Source: Hofstenia miamia (taxonomy: Eukaryota > Xenacoelomorpha > Acoela). From it: 64,000 nt of DNA. The notes below the pieces were generated by a model that did no database searches, was not told the DNA's origin, and worked only from the letters and a program-made list of their open reading frames with translations. The stretch is from assembly GCA_004352715.1 (NCBI GenBank), contig SCFE01000012.1, positions 3,038,374 through 3,102,373 of the forward strand, in the 5' to 3' direction. Made by a program: the position numbers and the translations under genes. Positions 58,239 to 64,000 of this stretch are shown here, one piece after another. How positions within the stretch are numbered: the first letter of the stretch is position 1; each line of letters opens with the position of its first letter.

Positions 58239-58600
58239 TTAAATTCTTTTACAAAACAAATTTTGAGGATGACTATTAAACTTAGCACACGAGGTTTCTT
58301 TCATTTTCTTGATGAATAACTTCATAAAGTTCCAAGTGCTCTCTATGAGGTTGGTATGGATAGTTGGATTAACTTTGTCTGCGAAATTGACAAGATAAAC
58401 AACAGTGTCATCACTATATTCATAATTGAGATGACGGCACGCACAGCAATCATCATGCATGATGTGGCTCCTAACTGAACATTATTATAACTAACAGCCC
58501 ACATCTTTTTTACAGAAAACTTTTTAAAGTTTTGGCAATGTCCTTGAATTTCTCTGCAAAAACAACCTCTTTCAAAAACGGTAACCAAACTGGAATTGTT
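58239..58600 (-). pseudogene. Merlin/ISXO2-like transposase relic
   Basis: One minus-strand frame starts VTVFERGCFC near 58585; a second (58460-58239) reads DDCCACRHLNYEYS and YLVNFADKVNPTIHTNLIES, then TWNFMKLF. These match the 'GG-x-ERG', 'D-x-W-x-AY-x-x-L', 'VNHS-x-x-FVDP' and 'HTN-x-IES-x-W' blocks of Merlin/ISXO2 transposases in order. A frameshift lies between the two frames (about 58460), and the tryptophan of the D-x-W block is replaced. The N-terminal half is missing. Confidence 0.7.
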
Positions 58601-58804
58601 CCAAGAAATGAACGTGATTAAAAGTTTTCAATGTTTCAACAATAATAGAATGACATTGTTATTTGCAGTCGTGAAAATTATAATATCCACATTTGGGAAC
58701 ATCCGAATAATCGATTTCGAATACGAGTAAGGAAAAGGATTTGGTACTTTTGCGTTGTCTCCCCTACTCGAATGTTTGCAAAAATAATTAACAATAATTA
58801 AAAC

Positions 58805-58872
58805 CTTTACTCGTAACCCTATTCCAAGCCATAACCCTAACTCTAAACCTACCTCTAACACCAATCCTAACC
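58805..58872 (-). repeat. Degenerate telomere-like CCCTAA tract
   Basis: Several CCCTAA/CCTAAC units with substitutions (AACCCTATT, ATAACCCTAACTCTAAACC) end only about 10 bases before the miniature LTR element. Confidence 0.7.
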
Positions 58873-58882
58873 AAAAATATAG

Positions 58883-59072
58883 TGTAGAATCACTGGGGTG
58901 TGATTCTAGCGAACTCAAAGAGAATACAGTTCAAACTATTTCTATTTACAAAATGCTTTCAGCTTTATATATACAATATTTACAATATGTACAAATATTA
59001 TAACTACCAGTCACTAACAAGAAAAGCGCGAGGTCTGGCCGATAAATAGTAACAACTACCAGCGATGCTACA
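58883..59072 (-). repeat. LTR (3' LTR relative to the minus-strand element)
   Basis: 190 bp; contains a perfect hairpin AGAATCAC-TGGGGT-GTGATTCT at its low-coordinate end. Confidence 0.88.
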
Positions 59073-59565
59073 CGCCGCCCCAGGCCAGACTCGGCGACTT
59101 TTCTTGTGTGCCCAATGGCGGAGGATTTGGCCCAAAAGGNNNNNNNNNNNNNNNNNNNNNNNNNNNNNNNNNNNNNNNNNNNNNNNNNNNNNNNNNNNNN
59201 NNNNNNNNNNNNNNNNNNNNNNNNNNNNNNNNNNNNNNNNNNNNNNNNNNNNNNNNNNNNNNNNNNNNNNNNNNNNNNNNNNNNNNNNNNNNNNNNNNNN
59301 NNNNNNNNNNNNNNNNNNNNNNNNNNNNNNNNNNNNNNNNNNNNNNNNNNNNNNNNNNNNNNNNNNNNNNNNNNNNNNNNNNNNNNNNNNNNNNNNNNNN
59401 NNNNNNNNNNNNNNNNNNNNNGCCCAATGGCGGAGGATTTGGCCCAAAAGGATCCATTTGACAGCTCTTCACTCAAACATTCAAAAACTAAGGCGTAGGA
59501 TTGTCTGACCCCTATCGATTGCGTTAATCTTGCGGAGAGGCATTAGAATGTTCTGCATCACATCA

Positions 59566-59585
59566 GGGTCCTGTCACGGTCACCA
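59566..59585 (-). promoter_or_regulatory. Primer binding site
   Basis: TGGTGACCGTGACAGGACCC directly abuts the LTR and begins with the TGG that pairs with a tRNA CCA end. Confidence 0.7.
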
Positions 59586-59775
59586 TGTAGAATCACTGGG
59601 GTGTGATTCTAGCGAACTCAAAGAGAATACAGTTCAAACTATTTCTATTTACAAAATGCTTTCAGCTTTATATATACAATATTTACAATATGTACAAATA
59701 TTATAACTACCAGTCACTAACAAGAAAAGCGCGAGGTCTGGCCGATAAATAGTAACAACTACCAGCGATGCTACA
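59586..59775 (-). repeat. LTR (5' LTR relative to the minus-strand element)
   Basis: Appears identical to the other LTR, indicating a recent insertion. Confidence 0.88.
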
Positions 59776-60119
59776 ATAGTCGTAATATTAAGGTAAATTC
59801 TACCCTGGTTCTAATTTTATCCCAAACCATAAAATAAACATTACTTTTATGTTTTTCATGAAACGGATTCATTTTGAATTATGTAAACAAAGTAAAGCCT
59901 TTTAAGAAGGCTTTGAAACAAAGTAACTACGTGAAAGATTAAATGAAAAAGGCGCTGTATTGATTGAATGAACATTGCATAAGCTTATAATTGCTTTGTA
60001 AACAAACAGCAGCATGGTTCAGCCACTAATTAGCATATTAATAGTGGTTATTTTGTAATTCATATTGAAGGTTACTGATATTACTAATAAATTTGCATAT
60101 CTCTTCTTCATATTGTTTG
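59776..60119. other. Intergenic stretch, no gene seen
   Basis: Short sequence between the LTR element and the next telomere-like tract. Confidence 0.5.
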
Positions 60120-60215
60120 GGGTATGGCTTAGGTTAGGGTTAGGTGTAATTTGGCTTAGTGTAGGGTTAGGGTTATGGTTTGTGTTAGAGTTAAATTTGG
60201 GAAAGGGGTTTGGGT
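60120..60215 (+). repeat. Degenerate telomere-like GGTTAGGG tract
   Basis: Includes TTAGGTTAGGGTTAGG and GTAGGGTTAGGGTTATGG with substitutions between. Opposite orientation to the tract at 58805. Confidence 0.75.
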
Positions 60216-61309
60216 TAGGTCTATAATTATTATATTTATTAATTATCATAAGTATCAAAGACTTGAATACAAATTCAAATATTAACTTTTCGAATAATGG
60301 ATTAATGACCATCACTTTTTCGAATATTCGCATTGTCTGGCAAAAAGCCCAAATGCAAATTATTACTTCCATTGAGTGAGCAATGCTGGTTGGTAATTTT
60401 TGTCATCAAATCAAATCTCAAAACTTTCTAAACGTATATCAAATCTTCCAAATTTATGTATTAATGGAACCTTCTACACAAAAATGAGTGAAGTGTGCAT
60501 TTGGAAAGTTTGAGATTTGGTTGGTTGAAAAAACGGCACCCACCGTATTGTATACCTTCTGGTGTGGTCGTATGATATGTTTTTTTCTAATAGTTTTCTA
60601 CTTAATAGTAAATTTCCTCTGAAAAAAGTTGTTAGAAGTCCTCCTTTGTAGTAAGCTTGATTATTGATATTGAAAAGGTGAAAACTAATCAAATGCAGTG
60701 TCATTTTACACTTTGAAATCGAGTCAACCACTTGCATATAGTTTTGAAGTAGATATAAATGACTCACTACCGGAATTTTCGAGGTCCTCCACTAAGTTTC
60801 AGAAATATGGTTTCGAGAGCAGAATCGAGAAGATATTTCTGCGAGAATCGAGAAATAAATTTTATACTAGGAACTTGAAACTTCCTTTTAATCACTACTT
60901 TGTAGAAATAGAAATATTTTCAAAATATATTATTTTGCAATTTTGTAACTAGGAAATATTATTGGCTAAAATGCAGATGGCATCACAGGTAAAAACAAAG
61001 TGAACCCGGGTACTTTTACGCTATTTTCTCGCATATCTTGATTAATATTTTGTATATTTGATACTTACAAAACGGTAATGGAAACGATTCAAAATGGCAA
61101 TATTGCCTAAATCGGTATTTAACAAATTAATGTTGTTCTATGCTATCTAAAATGTATTTTATACTAGAATATCAAGTGTCGATATCGCTTACATTATTAT
61201 ATGCTTCTGCGGAGAAACTACTAAGTATCATGAAAAGAGACAATTGTAAGAAAAAATGCAGTATAGTTGCTTGCAGTGATAAGACTGATTTCGATTTGGT
61301 TATATTAAT

Positions 61310-61311
<2 letters not shown>
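60216..61311. other. Intergenic stretch, no convincing gene
   Basis: Frames of 84-97 codons near 60474-60952 lack recognisable domains. Confidence 0.4.

Positions 61312-61342
<31 letters not shown>
61312..61342. repeat. (TA)n microsatellite
   Basis: Perfect TA run. Confidence 0.95.
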
Positions 61343-61345
<3 letters not shown>

Positions 61346-61829
61346 GGAATAATTTCACGTTGAAAAAAAACATATTTTTAGGTTTAGATTATATTGGTTT
61401 AAAAAATTGGAAAAAAATTATTTGCAGCACCATAAATATCTTATGGATTAACATGTGTTGACTAAGATAGTGAAACTTTTAAGGGCAGAAATGTAGTATA
61501 AATCGGATATCGATTTTCACAATGCCATTCATATGGCATTATTATTATTAAAATTGGATTTTTCAAGGTATTGACCCATGGTGCCGTGAGAATGGATTTT
61601 TGGTTTTCGTTTCGAAATTTGTTTTGCTATTTCTTGTTGGCCCCAAAAAAATACATTTAATTTAATATAATTTATTTATTTAATTCTTTTGTTTTTTTAC
61701 AAATCAAGTGATTAACACTTATGAAGAATTAAAACAATAGATAGAAATTAACTTGGTTCTAAAAAAATACTTTGTCTTGATTTCGAAAGTTTATTGTCCT
61801 TGCGGATATAAATAGTTGGTTTTCATTGT

Positions 61830-62010
61830 TCTATAGCTTTTTATAGTTTATGGACTTTTTCCTATAATTAGTTGGATATTTTTCGTTTTAGTGAATTTTT
61901 AATGATTTTTTAAATTTATTGAAATTTCGATCTTCTCTAATATCTGGATGGAGTTTGTTCCATAAATCAATTGTAAAACTGGTAAATGATTTTTCAAAGA
62001 TTTGTTTTTT
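61830..62010 (-). pseudogene. LINE ORF2 C-terminal relic
   Basis: Minus strand reads KSFTIDLWNKLHPDIREDRN followed by FNKFKKSLKIH, the 'LWN-x-LP-x-x-IR...FK-x-x-L' motif found at the C-terminus of many non-LTR retrotransposon proteins. Nothing of the RT is visible upstream, where another sequence begins. Confidence 0.55.
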
Positions 62011-62416
62011 AAATTGGACTCCCAACTAGGAAACTGTTACCCAACAATCCCTGAAATGTGTGGAGTGAATGCTCAAGAATTGAATCTATTTGTGTCAAAA
62101 GCGAAACAAGGCAACCTGGAGTGCCTTCTAAGAGAATGCATTGCACACATAAAAATGACAAAGGATATGCCCAAGAATTATCATTAAAAAATGATAAAAT
62201 TCAAACTGCAATCAACAAAGGTTCAGTTACTCCAAATGCACCAATACAGACAACAACAGAACAATTAATAATGCGGCTACAAAGCATCGCCAACAAGTAA
62301 AAATAATTGGGATTAAGAAGAACAACAAAAACTCCAGAACTGAATGACAACTAGAGGATTTTAAAGCAACCGAAAATTTTATCAATAGCTTGGGCATTGT
62401 ATCAAACCAGAAGACG

Positions 62417-62420
<4 letters not shown>
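62011..62420 (+). pseudogene. Possible LINE ORF1 fragment
   Basis: The plus strand encodes NAQELNLFVSKAKQGNLECL and, after shifts, KIIGIKKNNKNSRTE then FKATENFINSLGIVSNQ. The latter resembles the start of a LINE ORF1 RNA-recognition-like domain ('GIPE...F-x-x-LGI'). Frameshifts and stops are present. The match is weak. Confidence 0.35.
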
Positions 62421-62454
<34 letters not shown>

Positions 62455-63455
62455 TNNNNNNNNNNNNNNNNNNNNNNNNNNNNNNNNNNNNNNNNNNNNN
62501 NNNNNNNNNNNNNNNNNNNNNNNNNNNNNNNNNNNNNNNNNNNNNNNNNNNNNNNNNNNNNNNNNNNNNNNNNNNNNNNNNNNNNNNNNNNNNNNNNNNN
62601 NNNNNNNNNNNNNNNNNNNNNNNNNNNNNNNNNNNNNNNNNNNNNNNNNNNNNNNNNNNNNNNNNNNNNNNNNNNNNNNNNNNNNNNNNNNNNNNNNNNN
62701 NNNNNNNNNNNNNNNNNNNNNNNNNNNNNNNNNNNNNNNNNNNNNNNNNNNNNNNNNNNNNNNNNNNNNNNNNNNNNNNNNNNNNNNNNNNNNNNNNNNN
62801 NNNNNNNNNNNNNNNNNNNNNNNNNNNNNNNNNNNNNNNNNNNNNNNNNNNNNNNNNNNNNNNNNNNNNNNNNNNNNNNNNNNNNNNNNNNNNNNNNNNN
62901 NNNNNNNNNNNNNNNNNNNNNNNNNNNNNNNNNNNNNNNNNNNNNNNNNNNNNNNNNNNNNNNNNNNNNNNNNNNNNNNNNNNNNNNNNNNNNNNNNNNN
63001 NNNNNNNNNNNNNNNNNNNNNNNNNNNNNNNNNNNNNNNNNNNNNNNNNNNNNNNNNNNNNNNNNNNNNNNNNNNNNNNNNNNNNNNNNNNNNNNNNNNN
63101 NNNNNNNNNNNNNNNNNNNNNNNNNNNNNNNNNNNNNNNNNNNNNNNNNNNNNNNNNNNNNNNNNNNNNNNNNNNNNNNNNNNNNNNNNNNNNNNNNNNN
63201 NNNNNNNNNNNNNNNNNNNNNNNNNNNNNNNNNNNNNNNNNNNNNNNNNNNNNNNNNNNNNNNNNNNNNNNNNNNNNNNNNNNNNNNNNNNNNNNNNNNN
63301 NNNNNNNNNNNNNNNNNNNNNNNNNNNNNNNNNNNNNNNNNNNNNNNNNNNNNNNNNNNNNNNNNNNNNNNNNNNNNNNNNNNNNNNNNNNNNNNNNNNN
63401 NNNNNNNNNNNNNNNNNNNNNNNNNNNNNNNNNNNNNNNNNNNNNNNNNNNNNNN
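62421..63455. other. TA microsatellite then 1000-N gap
   Basis: TA run to about 62451, then N from 62456 to 63455. Confidence 0.97.
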
Positions 63456-64000
63456 ATACCAAATATCTCAAAATGGATGCTGTTGTTGCTGAGCAGCAAA
63501 GGCTTTAGCCAATTAAATTGGTATAATATCATTTTTAAGGTAATGGTATTTAGACACAGATTTTTTGATAGTGTGCTTTATATAGTTATGCAGAATATTG
63601 TTGCCCAAAAAATTTACAATAATAGATTTATTAAATGAAATAGCAAAAATACATTTCCATGTTCATTGAGTTAAAAAAGTTGCTTAAAAAGCTTTCTAAT
63701 ATTTGATATACCATCAAGTTGCTGTCCCTTATGCACCCTTTTTAATCAGTATGCGTCTTGAGATATTTGGTATTTGTTTTGAGAAATGTCATATCCATTT
63801 AAAGTACCAAGCCAAATAACCACTATATTGTTTCTAACACATGGATGATTGCCTGAATTAATATAAACTTTTGTCTCTTTGGAACAATATCAAACAAATT
63901 CTGTATAAGGCTATTACTATGAAGAAAATTCATGTCCCTTCGACAACCGTACTTGGCTTTAAGCAAGATAGATTGGTGATTGAGCATACTGGTTGGTACT
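63456..64000 (+). repeat. Dispersed/tandem repeat unit, copy 2, running off the window
   Basis: Matches 57206-57742. After the shared end at about 63985 it continues with TACTGGTTGGTACT, which matches the start of the same family near 56793. This suggests a second unit in tandem beyond the window edge. Confidence 0.8.

Larger units (their letters stand above)
58883..59775 (-). mobile_element. Miniature LTR retrotransposon (TRIM-like), intact ends
   Basis: Two 190-bp direct repeats (58883-59072, 59586-59775) appear identical, start TGTAG and end CTACA. They are flanked by ATAG on both outer sides (58879-58882, 59776-59779), a 4-bp target duplication. On the minus strand the upstream LTR is followed at once by TGGTGACCGTGACAGGACCC, a tRNA primer-binding-site-like sequence; the internal end has a purine tract GGGGCGGCG. 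The only coding trace is a short start MDPFGPNPPPLG (from 59457). A 282-N gap lies inside, but its two flanks are the same 30 bp, so the true internal region may be only about 200-500 bp. No pol is seen. Confidence 0.85.

Noticed and set aside
59004-59508. Frames of 117-176 codons across the 282-N gap
   Set aside because: Mostly N; the real coding trace is only a dozen residues at the start of the miniature LTR element.

Overview
The window is a piece of animal nuclear genome assembly. It is strongly A+T-rich, full of (TA)n microsatellites and broken by thirteen N gaps, three of them exactly 1000 N (placeholder size). It holds an axonemal dynein-regulatory-complex protein, a spliced rhodopsin-class GPCR and a secreted PAN/apple-domain protein. 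This points to a metazoan with motile cilia or flagella, and argues against nematodes. Nothing seen fixes the phylum.

Genes are sparse. Three are convincing. (1) A two-exon GPCR lies on the minus strand (9908-11303); joining the exons puts the TM3 cysteine exactly 25 residues before the DR arginine. (2) An intact intronless 774-codon DRC1-like gene lies on the plus strand (23918-26242). (3) A signal-peptide plus PAN-domain coding exon lies at 43210-43617; its stop codon sits inside a perfect splice-donor context, so the gene probably continues. A few short ORFs are listed with low confidence. No tRNA, rRNA, operon or CRISPR was recognised.

The rest is mostly transposon sediment. 1-9.6 kb carries a chain of non-autonomous DNA elements: a piggyBac-like TTAA element, a Harbinger-like TTA element and several TIR/foldback elements, two of which contain telomere-like TTAGGG runs. 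15-20 kb has a Penelope-like GIY-YIG relic with a possible decayed hammerhead ribozyme core, a P/THAP9-like transposase relic and a Tc1-like fragment. 21.5-23.8 kb is a decayed LINE (ORF1, endonuclease, reverse transcriptase) directly upstream of DRC1. 27.5-37.7 kb has LINE fragments, a 1.2-kb hAT element with a perfect 8-bp target duplication, and a nested LINE/Tc1/Penelope mosaic. 41-42.5 kb has two MITEs. 45.0-45.6 kb is an unexplained GC-rich island packed with perfect hairpins. 46.7-54.5 kb holds a Tc1-family element, a LINE and two Ty3/gypsy relics in opposite orientation. 56-64 kb holds two hAT MITEs, a long dispersed/tandem repeat, a Merlin/ISXO2 transposase relic, an intact miniature LTR retrotransposon (identical 190-bp LTRs, 4-bp target duplication), telomere-like tracts and LINE scraps.

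Several gaps have identical sequence on both sides, and two single-N joins border near-identical duplications. Some apparent duplications are therefore likely assembly effects.
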